NCBI GenBank assembly: GCA_015163815.1
Contig: JAAOIJ010000134.1
Coordinates: 1-12,208 of the forward strand
DNA length: 12,208 bases
Reading direction: 5' to 3'
Source of the DNA: Endozoicomonadaceae bacterium
Lineage (GTDB): Bacteria > Pseudomonadota > Gammaproteobacteria > Pseudomonadales > Endozoicomonadaceae
Part shown: in pieces, positions 1-7,829 of the stretch
Numbering within the stretch: the first letter of the stretch is position 1
How the letters are laid out: each line of letters starts with the position of its first letter
Made by a program: the position numbers and the translations under genes
The notes under the pieces: model-generated
What the model was told of the DNA's origin: nothing
The model's database searches: none
The model's input: the letters and a program-made list of their open reading frames with translations, nothing else

Positions 1-50
1 CAGATTAGTCATGAAACTATTTATCAATACATTAAGAAACAAAGAGCACT
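1..50 (+). repeat. Left arm of 50-bp perfect inverted repeat (IS30 sequence)
   Basis: These 50 bases, starting CAGATTAGTC and ending AAAGAGCACT, match the reverse complement of 12010-12059 base for base. Identity stops at 51, where this copy continues AGGATCT and the other continues GAAAACA. Both are coding sequence of the same IS30-family transposase. The left arm starts at the window edge, so the match may be longer. Confidence 0.95.
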
Positions 51-160
51 AGGATCTAATTTATACAAAAATTTAAGACATAAAGGTAAAAAATATTGCA
101 CTAGAAAAGAAAAAACATCAAGGTGCTATCGTGAGCTTAGTTGACAGACGATCTAAATAA
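1..160 (+). pseudogene. IS30-family transposase fragment, internally deleted
   Basis: Frame 1 reads an IS30-type segment beginning QISHETIYQYIKKQRAL and running through LRHKGKK to a TGA at 142-144. A second frame, entered within the A-run near 110-115, reads KKHQGAIVSLVDRRSK to a TAA at 158-160. In intact IS30-family transposases the HQGAIVSLVDR stretch lies some tens of residues further on, in the DDE catalytic part just after the first catalytic Asp region. So this copy has lost an internal piece and its frame, and nothing recognisable follows 160. The start lies outside the window. The first 50 bases are identical, in inverted orientation, to 12010-12059. It cannot encode an active transposase. 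Family assignment is firm; the exact deletion point is inferred from protein order only. Confidence 0.85.
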
Positions 161-306
161 TATGATTTTCAGATTTAGGGAACAGCTTGGTTAGTTTTAA
201 TTGATTGTGTAAGTGTAGCATGCTGCCTTGAATAGATTTTAACTTGAAGGTCGTTTTAACAAACAATGAAATCGACACCAAATATACGACATACCTGTGA
301 TATTTT
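161..306. other. Intergenic, no recognisable gene
   Basis: Between the IS30 remnant and the stop codon of the symporter gene I see no open frame with family resemblance. It contains the 8-bp palindrome AGCATGCT but no convincing terminator for the leftward symporter gene. It may be further decayed IS sequence, but nothing in it proves that. Confidence 0.4.
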
Positions 307-1779
307 CTATTTTTCCTTTAAAATGCTTTTCATTTGATCAAATTCAATACATATTTCTGAAGAAGGTGTTTTAGATAGCAAAGATGCGAGATAAATAACC
401 ATGATATTACTTAAAAATGCAGGCAATAATTCATATATTTGAAAAATATTATGAACCTCTTTTAAAAACGGCCAAATTATCACGATGAATGATCCTGTTA
501 ACATCCCAAAGATAGCGCCTTTCAACGTCATTCGCTTCCAAAATAATGACACTAAGATAACAGGGCCAAAAGAACTTCCTAACCCAGCCCAGGCATAGCT
601 GACTAAACTTAAAACAGAACTATCAGGACGAGAAGCTAATAGGCATGCAATAAGACTAATGATTAAAACACTTATTTTTCCAAACCATAATAATGACCTA
701 GGGGATGATTTTTTTGAAATCCAGCGACAATAAATATCTTCTATAATCGCGCTAGATGACGCTAACAATTGAGCGGAGGCTGTACTCATTGTTGCAGATA
801 AAACGGCAGCTAACATGATGCCTGTCATCAGCGGTGGCATTAAATCTGTAGACAGTTTAATAAAAACACTTTCAGCATTCGCTAAAGGGGTATCATAAAA
901 AACAACCATGCCTAAAAGACCAACGAATATAGACCCTAATAAACTGAAAGCCATCCATATCATACAAATAGAACGAGATTGTTTTGCCAGTTGATGATGC
1001 TGCATACCCATAAAACGGACTAAAATATGAGGCTGCCCGAAATAACCTAACCCCCAACTAAATAATGAAATAATCCCAATTATGGATACATTATGCAAAG
1101 GATTTAAATAGCCTAAAAAAGATTTATCTGCAACCAATGACACACTATTTTCAAATCCGCCTAATGAGACTACAGCGATATAGGGCACCACGAGTAAAGC
1201 GATCAGCATTAATAACCCTTGAAACAAATCAATCCATGAAACAGCTAAAAATCCACCGATACTTGTATAGCTAACAACAACCAAACCGGTAATTAATAAA
1301 GACATCTCATAAGAAATCCCAAAAATTGTTTGCAATAAAAGGCAACCTGATATTAAGCCAGATGCTGTGTAAATAGTAAAAAAAATCAAAATAACGATTG
1401 CCGTTAATAATCTTAATATATGACTTTTATCATGAAAACGATTTTCAAAATAAGCAGGAATAGTAATGGAGTTCTGAGCAATTTCTGTATAAATCCTCAG
1501 TCTTTTTGCAATAAAGGTCCAGTTTAAATATTGGCCTATAAATAAACTCAATGGCATCCATATTTGATTTAAACCATTTAATAAAACAACAGCAGGTAAA
1601 GCCAATAATAGCCAAGAACTCATATCTGAAGCACCAGCACCCAATGCTGTTAACAAACTAGAGGAGGAACGACCGCCTAAAATATAATCTGACAGATTGT
1701 TTGTTTTTTTATAAGCAAAAAAAACTAATGAAAAAATAACAAAAATATACAATATAAATGCAAAGATTAATAAGTTCAT
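307..1779 (-). CDS. putP: Sodium/proline symporter, PutP type (SSS family)
   Basis: A 490-residue, very hydrophobic inner-membrane protein of the sodium:solute symporter family, close to the 502 residues of E. coli PutP. It imports proline with sodium. Visible signatures: GGRS near 35-38; the first core helix motif GASDMSSW at 49-56 (D52 and S54 match the essential D55 and S57 of E. coli PutP); RLRIYTE at 93-99; GYFGQPHI at 245-252; and MST at 331-333, whose S332/T333 match the sodium-site S340/T341. The helix pattern fits the family's 12-13 membrane segments. The ATG at 1779 gives the expected N-terminus, but the nearest AAGG lies 13 bases upstream, so the ribosome site is weak. It follows the SPOR gene after 126 bp and may have its own promoter: ATGACA at 1878-1883 (- strand) is a possible -35, without a good -10. 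No putA is nearby. Another SSS substrate is possible, but PutP similarity is strong. Confidence 0.92.
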   Translation of the reverse strand: MNLLIFAFILYIFVIFSLVFFAYKKTNNLSDYILGGRSSSSLLTALGAGASDMSSWLLLALPAVVLLNGLNQIWMPLSLFIGQYLNWTFIAKRLRIYTEIAQNSITIPAYFENRFHDKSHILRLLTAIVILIFFTIYTASGLISGCLLLQTIFGISYEMSLLITGLVVVSYTSIGGFLAVSWIDLFQGLLMLIALLVVPYIAVVSLGGFENSVSLVADKSFLGYLNPLHNVSIIGIISLFSWGLGYFGQPHILVRFMGMQHHQLAKQSRSICMIWMAFSLLGSIFVGLLGMVVFYDTPLANAESVFIKLSTDLMPPLMTGIMLAAVLSATMSTASAQLLASSSAIIEDIYCRWISKKSSPRSLLWFGKISVLIISLIACLLASRPDSSVLSLVSYAWAGLGSSFGPVILVSLFWKRMTLKGAIFGMLTGSFIVIIWPFLKEVHNIFQIYELLPAFLSNIMVIYLASLLSKTPSSEICIEFDQMKSILKEK

Positions 1780-1905
1780 TGTGATATATAAGCCTTATTC
1801 AGCAAGAATGTAAGAGATCAAACGACACCATCATTTGAACATTTTCATCCATTTTATTCAAAATGAACAACCAATATTGTCATTCACATCATATTAGAAA
1901 TATTT

Positions 1906-2403
1906 TCATACAGTATTCAAATCAGGTATATTAATCCATTTAAGATACTCAACTTGCATCATTTCACCGGTTATATTGCATTTTTCTTGTAAAATTTGTA
2001 GCTGCTTGCTTAAAAATTCTTTATTTAAATCTACACCTACAAAAACAGTATATTGATTATTCATTTTTTTCAAATAAGACATCATATTCTCTGTTTTTAA
2101 TTGCTTAAGAACTGCTTGAGCCGTTATTTTATCTTGAAAAGTACCAATTAAAATAGTCCATATCATCATTGTAGCATGATTGTATTCCGAATTTAAAAAG
2201 GAAGGAGAAGCCTCTTTGAGAGAGGCATTTAAAGGCATTTTATTAATATTCAGTAATGTGTATTTTGGTTTTTCTGGTAATTCAATGGCTAAGATAGGAA
2301 TTTTTGTTTCTTGGTAATATAAGTAATAAATGAACGCTAATACAAATATTACCAAGCAAATTAAAAAGATATCTATTACAAAATTTTTCTTTTTAAGTGT
2401 CAT
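1906..2403 (-). CDS. SPOR-domain membrane protein, DedD-like
   Basis: A 165-residue protein with a short cytoplasmic basic N-terminus (KKK), one membrane helix at about residues 8-29, a linker, and a C-terminal SPOR-like domain from about 78 to 160. The domain shows the usual two repeats: WTILIGTFQDKITAQAVLKQL, then YTVFVGVDLNKEFLSKQLQIL. SPOR domains bind denuded peptidoglycan at the division septum, so the protein probably sits in the inner membrane with the domain in the periplasm. It is the last gene of the trp-accD-folC run and starts 12 bp after the folC stop, the position dedD takes in many gammaproteobacteria. cvpA and purF, which often follow dedD, are absent. No clear Shine-Dalgarno sequence precedes the ATG. 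Domain type is fairly sure; the name DedD is by position and architecture, not close sequence identity. Confidence 0.75.
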   Translation of the reverse strand: MTLKKKNFVIDIFLICLVIFVLAFIYYLYYQETKIPILAIELPEKPKYTLLNINKMPLNASLKEASPSFLNSEYNHATMMIWTILIGTFQDKITAQAVLKQLKTENMMSYLKKMNNQYTVFVGVDLNKEFLSKQLQILQEKCNITGEMMQVEYLKWINIPDLNTV

Positions 2404-2415
2404 ATAAAATACAAT

Positions 2416-3708
2416 CTATCGGTCTGACAAGGCGACTCTAAACTCATGAATAGTATAAAAAGAGCCAAAAACAACTAACTGATCATCATGCTCCATATGA
2501 TTCAGTATAAACACAGCAGCTATTTTTATATTGTTATAATATAACACAGCTTGGTTCTTTTGAATTAACCAACTTGCTATTATTTTACCATTCAAAGTGT
2601 TTTTTTGATGATTTTGAATAGAAGAAATGCACCATTGATCAAATATGTTAAAAAAAGGAGATAATGTGTTTTCAAAATCTTTTGTGTTTAACATAGCAAT
2701 TAAAGCAAATCGACGGCCAGAACAAGGTGTATTGATAATTTTTTGAGCAAGATATCGCCCTGATTGAGGATTATGCGCAACATCTAATAGAATGGTCACT
2801 TTTTTTTGTCGATCAGTACAATAGGGAAGTAATTCATTCCGCCCGCTTAATTGTGCATTTTTGACAGCATCGACTAAGTGATCTCGTGTAATACCAGGAT
2901 GACCGATCAGTAAAGCTGCTTGTAAGGCGCAAAATGCACTCGTTAAAGGAAGCTGCGGTTTAGGTAAGGATTTTAAATAATAATCTTGTTGGTTCACTTG
3001 TAACCCTTGAAAATCCCAATCATGCTCATACTCCTTCACTTGGCATTGAATGCCTCTAAAAAAAGGAATAGCGCCTACTTGATAAGCATGCTCCAGTATA
3101 CTGTTTGGAATCATAGAATCGCCATAAATAATCGGCTTTCCTTTACGCATAATCCCTGCTTTTTCTTTTGCAATCAGTTCAATTGTGGAACCTAAATATT
3201 CGATATGATCTAGATCAACTGTTGTAATGACTGAAATATCAGGGTCGATTGCATTAATTGCATCTAATCTACCGCCTAAGCCGACTTCTAATATCACAAC
3301 ATCTAATGGTGTTTGAATAAATAAATAGCAAGCTGCGGCAAACATCCATTCAAAAAAAGTTAATTTTTTTGCACTATTAAGCGTATCAAGAAAATTAAAA
3401 GTATCGGCTAATTTGTCATCAGAAACAGGCACGCCTTGAAAACAAATTCTTTCATTATACTGATATAAATGCGGAGAAGTAGTTGAAGCATACGTTAAAT
3501 CAGTGTGCTTCAAAATACTTTCTAAATAAGCGACTGTACTGCCTTTACCATTAGTGCCTGCAATGGTAATGATCGTCTTGGCTAGTTTTTGATGACCGAT
3601 TACATCGATTAAACAACAAGCAATGCGCTCTAAGCCTAAATTAATCGTATCAGTTGATTGGCGAGAGGTTAAATAAGCAAACCAAAGATCAAGAGATTTA
3701 AAAGACAT
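2416..3708 (-). CDS. folC: Bifunctional dihydrofolate synthase / folylpolyglutamate synthase
   Basis: A 430-residue Mur-ligase-family enzyme, normal length for bacterial FolC. It joins glutamate to dihydropteroate and then extends the polyglutamate tail of reduced folates, using ATP in the cytoplasm. Motifs in order: P-loop GTNGKGS at 51-57; SPHL at 78-81; EVGLGGRLDA at 141-150; DHIEYLG at 167-173; KEKAGI at 181-186 (this lysine is usually the carbamylated one); SGRNELL at 288-294, where most homologues have GRFQ; DVAHNP at 309-314; and GSFYTIHEF at 415-423. The start lies 9 bp after the accD stop, with only an A-run and no clear Shine-Dalgarno sequence, so translation may be coupled to accD. 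All catalytic motifs are present, so it should be functional. Confidence 0.95.
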   Translation of the reverse strand: MSFKSLDLWFAYLTSRQSTDTINLGLERIACCLIDVIGHQKLAKTIITIAGTNGKGSTVAYLESILKHTDLTYASTTSPHLYQYNERICFQGVPVSDDKLADTFNFLDTLNSAKKLTFFEWMFAAACYLFIQTPLDVVILEVGLGGRLDAINAIDPDISVITTVDLDHIEYLGSTIELIAKEKAGIMRKGKPIIYGDSMIPNSILEHAYQVGAIPFFRGIQCQVKEYEHDWDFQGLQVNQQDYYLKSLPKPQLPLTSAFCALQAALLIGHPGITRDHLVDAVKNAQLSGRNELLPYCTDRQKKVTILLDVAHNPQSGRYLAQKIINTPCSGRRFALIAMLNTKDFENTLSPFFNIFDQWCISSIQNHQKNTLNGKIIASWLIQKNQAVLYYNNIKIAAVFILNHMEHDDQLVVFGSFYTIHEFRVALSDR

Positions 3709-3717
3709 GATTTTTTT

Positions 3718-4632
3718 TCAAAAGTCTTTGTGATGCGCTAGCAAGCCTACTTTACTATGTTGATACGCTAACATTCTTCGTAATAATCGAGTAATGGTTG
3801 CTTTTAAGTGATGTCGATGAATGACCATATCAATGGCGCCATGTTCCATTAAGAATTCACTGCTTTGAAAGCCTTCAGGTAATTTTTCTCGAACTGTTTG
3901 CTCGATGACACGTGGGCCTGCAAAACCAATAGATGCCTTAGGCTCTGCAATATTAATATCACCTAACATAGCATAGCTAGCCGTGACACCGCCATAACAG
4001 GGATCAGTTAAAACAGAAATAAAAGGGATTCCTTGTTGTTTCATTTTTTCTACTGCAGCTGAGGTTCTTGCCATTTGCATTAATGAAAATAAAGATTCTT
4101 GCATACGCGCTCCACCACTCACAGCAAAACAAATCAGCGGTAACTTTAACCCTAAAGCATGATCGACTGCTCGCACAAATTTTTCGCCCACAGCGCTACT
4201 CATAGAACCTGCCATAAAGTTAAAATCAGAAGCTAATGCAACGACCTGAACATCATCCAGTGCTCCTTTCATGCATAATATCGCTTCTATTTCACCTGTT
4301 GTTTTTTGTGCACTTAAAAGACGATCTTTATATTTTTTTGTATCTTTAAATTTTAAACGATCCAGAGGCTTTACTGTTTGAAATAATTCTTCTACAGTGT
4401 TTTGATTTAAAAACAAGCTTAATCTTTGACGTGCACTTAATCTAAAATGATAATCACATTTTTGACATACATGCATATTTCGATCTAATTCTGGTTGATA
4501 TAAAATCGCATCACATTGTTTACATTTATTCCATATTCCTTTAGGAATATGACTAGAAACATCTCCTTCTAGCTTAGAAGATAAAGATGGAATTAATCGA
4601 TTTAACCAGTTAGTCATGATTGTATTATCCAT
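3718..4632 (-). CDS. accD: Acetyl-CoA carboxylase carboxyltransferase subunit beta
   Basis: The beta half of the carboxyltransferase (partner AccA, not in this window) that moves the carboxyl group from biotin to acetyl-CoA, giving malonyl-CoA for fatty-acid synthesis. The N-terminal zinc ribbon has C37, C40, C56 and C59. The crotonase-fold body carries KYKDRL, FNFMAGSMSSAVGEKFVRA, SGGARMQE, SVLTDPCYGGVTASYAMLGD and GFAGPRVIEQTVREKLPEGF, all close to E. coli AccD. Length is 304 residues as drawn. A second in-frame ATG at 4617 gives MTNWLNRLIPS, which lines up with the E. coli start (MSWIERI), and has GGA about ten bases upstream; the ATG at 4632 has no ribosome site. I favour 4617. It sits 11 bp after trpA, as in many gammaproteobacteria. 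Confidence 0.96.
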   Translation of the reverse strand: MDNTIMTNWLNRLIPSLSSKLEGDVSSHIPKGIWNKCKQCDAILYQPELDRNMHVCQKCDYHFRLSARQRLSLFLNQNTVEELFQTVKPLDRLKFKDTKKYKDRLLSAQKTTGEIEAILCMKGALDDVQVVALASDFNFMAGSMSSAVGEKFVRAVDHALGLKLPLICFAVSGGARMQESLFSLMQMARTSAAVEKMKQQGIPFISVLTDPCYGGVTASYAMLGDINIAEPKASIGFAGPRVIEQTVREKLPEGFQSSEFLMEHGAIDMVIHRHHLKATITRLLRRMLAYQHSKVGLLAHHKDF

Positions 4633-4643
4633 ACAGTAATTGA

Positions 4644-5447
4644 TTATTCAGCACGATTCATTGCTTGTCGCATGTCTGATAATTTTTCAGCTATTTTAGT
4701 AAAAGCAATCGTGGGTATATGATCATGCAATTCTTTGACTAAGGCTGCTCCCACAATAACACCATCTGCTGCTTGACTAATTTCAGCTGCAGTTTTTCCA
4801 TCTTTGACACCAAATCCTACTGCAACCGGCAAATCCGTCATTGTTTTAACATGATTGACACGTTGTACCACATGATCAATATCAGGGATATTGGATCCCG
4901 TCACGCCTTTCAGAGAAACATAATAAATATACCCTGAACTCAGTTGATCAATTTGCTTAATCCGTTGATCTGATGTATTGGGAGAAACTAAAAAAATCAT
5001 ATCAATATCAACCTGATTCAATTCTTTTGCTAAGGCAGATGATTCTTCTGGTGGACAATCAACGATTAGGACTGCATCAACTCCTGCAATATTTGCTTTT
5101 TCTGCAAAACGTGCATTATTCAGCATTTCAATTGGATTAAGGTAAGACATTAAGACAATAGGTGTTTTTTTATCCAACACTCTAAATTCTGAGACCACAT
5201 CAAATACATGACTTAATCCTACACCTTTAGCAACTGCAATATCATGCGCTTTTTCAATCACAGGACCATCAGCAAAAGGATCAGAAAATGGAACACCTAA
5301 TTCAATAATATCAGCACCAGATTTAACTAAAAGATGCATTAATTCGACACTTAACTTTAACTCAGGATGCCCTGTGGTAATATAAGGAATTAAAGCTTTT
5401 CTATTTAACTGTTTTAATTCATTAAAGCAAGATATTAAGCGTGACAT
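4644..5447 (-). CDS. trpA: Tryptophan synthase alpha subunit
   Basis: A 267-residue TIM-barrel protein (E. coli: 268) that splits indole-3-glycerol phosphate to indole and glyceraldehyde 3-phosphate and channels indole to TrpB in the alpha2-beta2 complex. The catalytic residues are in place: E49 in GADIIELG and D60 in PFSDPFADGP, the same numbers as in E. coli. Phosphate-binding GFGVKDG and GVIVGAALV lie in the C-terminal third. It starts only 2 bp after the trpB stop, and its Shine-Dalgarno GGAG (5456-5459, - strand, 8 bases before the ATG) is inside the end of trpB. The two genes should therefore be translated in step, matching the equal subunit ratio. Confidence 0.97.
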   Translation of the reverse strand: MSRLISCFNELKQLNRKALIPYITTGHPELKLSVELMHLLVKSGADIIELGVPFSDPFADGPVIEKAHDIAVAKGVGLSHVFDVVSEFRVLDKKTPIVLMSYLNPIEMLNNARFAEKANIAGVDAVLIVDCPPEESSALAKELNQVDIDMIFLVSPNTSDQRIKQIDQLSSGYIYYVSLKGVTGSNIPDIDHVVQRVNHVKTMTDLPVAVGFGVKDGKTAAEISQAADGVIVGAALVKELHDHIPTIAFTKIAEKLSDMRQAMNRAE

Positions 5448-5449
5448 GA

Positions 5450-6676
5450 TTAATTCTCCATCAAAGTAATACCATCAATTTTAGCAACGGTATTGATATC
5501 TTTATCGCCTCGCCCTGAAAGATTAACAATGATGATTTCACTTGATTTCATCAAAGGGGCTTGTTTAATGACATAAGCCAGGGCATGACTGGTTTCTAAT
5601 GCAGGAATAATGCCTTCTTTTAATGTAATCAAACGAAAAGCATGTAATGCTTCTTTATCAGTTGCATTCACATAATTAACACGACCGGCTTCTTTTAACC
5701 AAGCATGCTCAGGTCCTACACCTGGATAATCTAAGCCAGCTGAAATGGAGTGGCTAGGTAAAATATGGCCTTCATGATTAGACATGATATACGTTCTATT
5801 GCCATGCAAAACACCTACTCGACCATGTGCACTTAATCGACAGGCATGCTCAGGTGTATCGATCCCTTTACCTGCTGCTTCAACACCTACTAATTGAACT
5901 GCAGCGTCTTCTATAAAAGGATAAAACAAACCAATCGCATTAGACCCTCCGCCCACACAGGCTACTAACATATTAGGCAATTTTCCAGTCAGTTCAATAG
6001 ATTGTCTTTTTGCTTCACGACCGACTACGCTTTGAAAAGTACGCACCATTTCTGGATATGGCGCAGGGCCTAATACTGTGCCTAATAAATAAAAAGTATC
6101 ATCTAGATTAGAAACCCAATCTCGTAATGCAGCATTCACTGCATCTTTTAAAGTTTTAGACCCAGTTGTAACCACTTTGACTTCAGCTCCTAATAACTTC
6201 ATACGATAAACATTAGCCGCTTGCCGTTTCATGTCATTTTCACCCATATAAATGACACATTTCAAACCTAATTTAGTCGCAACAGTTGCGGTTGCAACGC
6301 CATGCTGACCGGCACCAGTTTCTGCAATAATACGTGTTTTACCCATTCTTTTAGCTAGTAATGCTTGACCTACGGCATGATTAATTTTATGGGCACCTGT
6401 ATGATTTAAATCTTCTCTTTTAAAAAAAACTTTTGCACCACCTAGATATTGTGTTAAATTTTTTGCAAAATACAAAGGCGATGGGCGGCCTACATAGAAA
6501 GCTAAATCCTCATCTAATTCTCTTTGAAAATCAGAATCTTTCAAGTAAATCGAAAATGCTTTTTGTAATTCATTTATTGCAGGAAACAGTGTTTCTGCAA
6601 TAAATTGACCTCCAAATTCACCAAAATGACCTTGTTTATCAGGCCAAATATATTTTTTAATTTCAGCTGATTTCAT
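5450..6676 (-). CDS. trpB: Tryptophan synthase beta subunit
   Basis: A 408-residue PLP enzyme (about 397 in E. coli) that condenses indole with serine to make tryptophan. Signatures: GQFIAETL near 23-30; RPSPLYFA near 64-71; the PLP lysine K97 in GAHKINH; E119 in AETGAGQHG, the residue matching catalytic E109; GENDMKRQ near 145-152; the phosphate-binding GGGSNA at 242-247; and SGRGDKD near the C-terminus. It is the TrpB1 type that pairs with TrpA, encoded just downstream. Its start overlaps the last 14 bp of trpF, with GAGAA (6681-6685, - strand) a few bases ahead of the ATG, so it is probably translationally coupled to trpF. No defects seen. Confidence 0.97.
   Translation of the reverse strand: MKSAEIKKYIWPDKQGHFGEFGGQFIAETLFPAINELQKAFSIYLKDSDFQRELDEDLAFYVGRPSPLYFAKNLTQYLGGAKVFFKREDLNHTGAHKINHAVGQALLAKRMGKTRIIAETGAGQHGVATATVATKLGLKCVIYMGENDMKRQAANVYRMKLLGAEVKVVTTGSKTLKDAVNAALRDWVSNLDDTFYLLGTVLGPAPYPEMVRTFQSVVGREAKRQSIELTGKLPNMLVACVGGGSNAIGLFYPFIEDAAVQLVGVEAAGKGIDTPEHACRLSAHGRVGVLHGNRTYIMSNHEGHILPSHSISAGLDYPGVGPEHAWLKEAGRVNYVNATDKEALHAFRLITLKEGIIPALETSHALAYVIKQAPLMKSSEIIIVNLSGRGDKDINTVAKIDGITLMEN
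5456..5459 (-). promoter_or_regulatory. Shine-Dalgarno site of trpA inside trpB
   Basis: On the - strand GGAG stands 8 bases before the trpA ATG and overlaps the last sense codons of trpB. It is the best ribosome site in the operon after that of trpF, and fixes the trpA start. Confidence 0.75.
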
Positions 6677-7322
6677 GAATTTCTCGCAAAAATACTTTAA
6701 TTAAAGGGCAAGATTTAATACCAAGAGATGTTTCAATAGCACTACTGGCATCAACGGCAAAAGGTTGAACTATCTTTATTGCTTTTTGTACTGTATTGAT
6801 ATTTAAACCACCAGATAATATAATTTTCTTTCGATATTGACTGGGGATTAATGACCAATTAAATGATACACCAGATCCTCCATAGGCAACTGAATGTGTA
6901 TCTAACAAACAAACCGAAGCATGTGGAGACCATAAATCTAGTGGTTTTGTTAAACAGGCATCAGGATGCACAGAAATTACTTTAATCCAAGGTATATTAA
7001 CCCATTTTTTGCAAAAATCAAGCGTCTCATGACCATGAAATTGCAATACACTTAAAGGAATTTCACTCAAAACAGCCTGAATCATTTTTTCAGAAGCATT
7101 CACAAAGACGCCGACTAAATCAGCTCTATTTTTTACAATATCAGCAATAACGGTTGCTTGCTCTATAGAGACAAACCTGGGACTCTTTTCATAAAAAATA
7201 AGACCTATTGCATCAACTCCGCAATCTAAAGCACATAAAACCGGGGCAGGTGTTGTAAATCCGCATAATTTAACTTTAGGAGAGGAAGAGAAGCAGTTTA
7301 GTTTTTTATCTTTAAATAACAT
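6663..7322 (-). CDS. trpF: Phosphoribosylanthranilate isomerase
   Basis: A 219-residue stand-alone TIM-barrel isomerase that turns phosphoribosyl-anthranilate into its carboxyphenylamino-deoxyribulose phosphate (CdRP) form. The general base cysteine is C20 in KLCGFT and the general acid is D141 in LLDTHSVAYGGSG; GVDAIGLIFY, LQFHG at 93-97 and the phosphate-binding ILSGGL are also present. The N-terminus is about 15 residues longer than usual before KLCG, but the ATG at 7322 has a good AAGG (7331-7334, - strand) 8 bases upstream, so the start stands. It is the first gene of the six-gene run. trpC, fused to trpF in enteric bacteria, is not here, nor are trpE, trpG and trpD. I found no convincing promoter or tryptophan-rich leader peptide before it. 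Confidence 0.95.
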   Translation of the reverse strand: MLFKDKKLNCFSSSPKVKLCGFTTPAPVLCALDCGVDAIGLIFYEKSPRFVSIEQATVIADIVKNRADLVGVFVNASEKMIQAVLSEIPLSVLQFHGHETLDFCKKWVNIPWIKVISVHPDACLTKPLDLWSPHASVCLLDTHSVAYGGSGVSFNWSLIPSQYRKKIILSGGLNINTVQKAIKIVQPFAVDASSAIETSLGIKSCPLIKVFLREIHEIS

Positions 7323-7492
7323 GTTTTTAACCTTGAATGACTCGCTTCATTTAAAAATAAAATGCGTTAACCATACAGTATGCCCTAACTAAAACATTCA
7401 ATCATCACACTGTCACATGATACATCACTATCGTCATCTCATTTGAATATTCACAGTATTTATCAGAATGGTCCAATCACTCTACATCATAT

Positions 7493-7528
7493 ATTCAAAA
7501 AACACATCAATACATCATTCAAAAAACA
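7493..7528. repeat. 12-bp direct repeat, period 24
   Basis: ATTCAAAAAACA occurs at 7493-7504 and again at 7517-7528, on the same helix face roughly (24-bp period). Possible tandem binding site or chance in AT-rich DNA. Confidence 0.5.
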
Positions 7529-7551
7529 TATTCAAGAAAAATATTTTAAAC

Positions 7552-7579
7552 TATTGTTAATCATAAGAAATTAACAATA
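7552..7579. repeat. Perfect 10-bp inverted repeat, operator-like
   Basis: TATTGTTAAT (7552-7561) and ATTAACAATA (7570-7579) are perfect reverse complements around an 8-bp spacer. The centre lies about 70 bp upstream of the -35 box of the coiled-coil gene and about 240 bp upstream of trpF. With no G+C-rich stem or T-run it is not a terminator; a dimeric regulator's site is plausible. It does not resemble the E. coli TrpR operator. Confidence 0.45.
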
Positions 7580-7635
7580 TATCTCCTATATTCAATCTAT
7601 ATTCTTATAAAATTGTGTCTTTTTTTTTGATTTAT

Positions 7636-7664
7636 TTGAGATTATTCCAGTTTAGTCATATAAT
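7636..7664 (+). promoter_or_regulatory. Sigma-70 promoter of the coiled-coil gene
   Basis: TTGAGA (7636-7641), a 17-bp spacer and a perfect TATAAT (7659-7664). Transcription would start near 7671, leaving a leader of about 160 bases before the ATG at 7830. It is the best promoter match in the window and points only at this gene. Confidence 0.7.
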
Positions 7665-7829
7665 GTCACGAGGTTTGAGTCAATTTGCTCATTTTTCAAA
7701 TGATACTCGTGTTTGTTCTTTGTTTTATTTTTCAAAAAAAACACAATGCAATCGTTTTTATGTTAACACTGACAAGATATTGCGCTGAATCAAACACATT
7801 ATATTCTTAACAACACTGAGGTAAAAACG

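Larger units (their letters stand above)
7323..7829. other. 507-bp divergent intergenic region
   Basis: This very AT-rich stretch separates leftward trpF from the rightward coiled-coil gene. It holds a strong-looking sigma-70 promoter for the + strand (7636-7664), a perfect 10-bp inverted repeat (7552-7579), a 12-bp direct repeat (7493-7504 and 7517-7528) and a long T-run at about 7619-7628. On the - strand several TTGAAT-like -35 boxes occur, but none has a good -10 at proper spacing, so the trpF promoter stays unassigned. No open frame here has a ribosome site or family resemblance. Confidence 0.7.

Noticed and set aside
1850..1865. Small hairpin CATTTT-ATTC-AAAATG between the SPOR gene and putP as a terminator
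   Set aside because: Six A/T-rich pairs and no T-run on the - strand; too weak to call.
3007..3195. 62-codon open frame on the + strand inside folC
   Set aside because: Lies wholly antisense to folC coding sequence, with no ribosome site or family resemblance.
7323..7375. Possible trp leader peptide (MVNAFYF) before trpF
   Set aside because: It has no tryptophan codon, and no attenuator hairpin with T-run follows.
7468..7560. 30-codon open frame on the + strand in the trpF upstream gap
   Set aside because: No ribosome site, AT-driven composition, and it contains the direct repeat; not supported as a gene.
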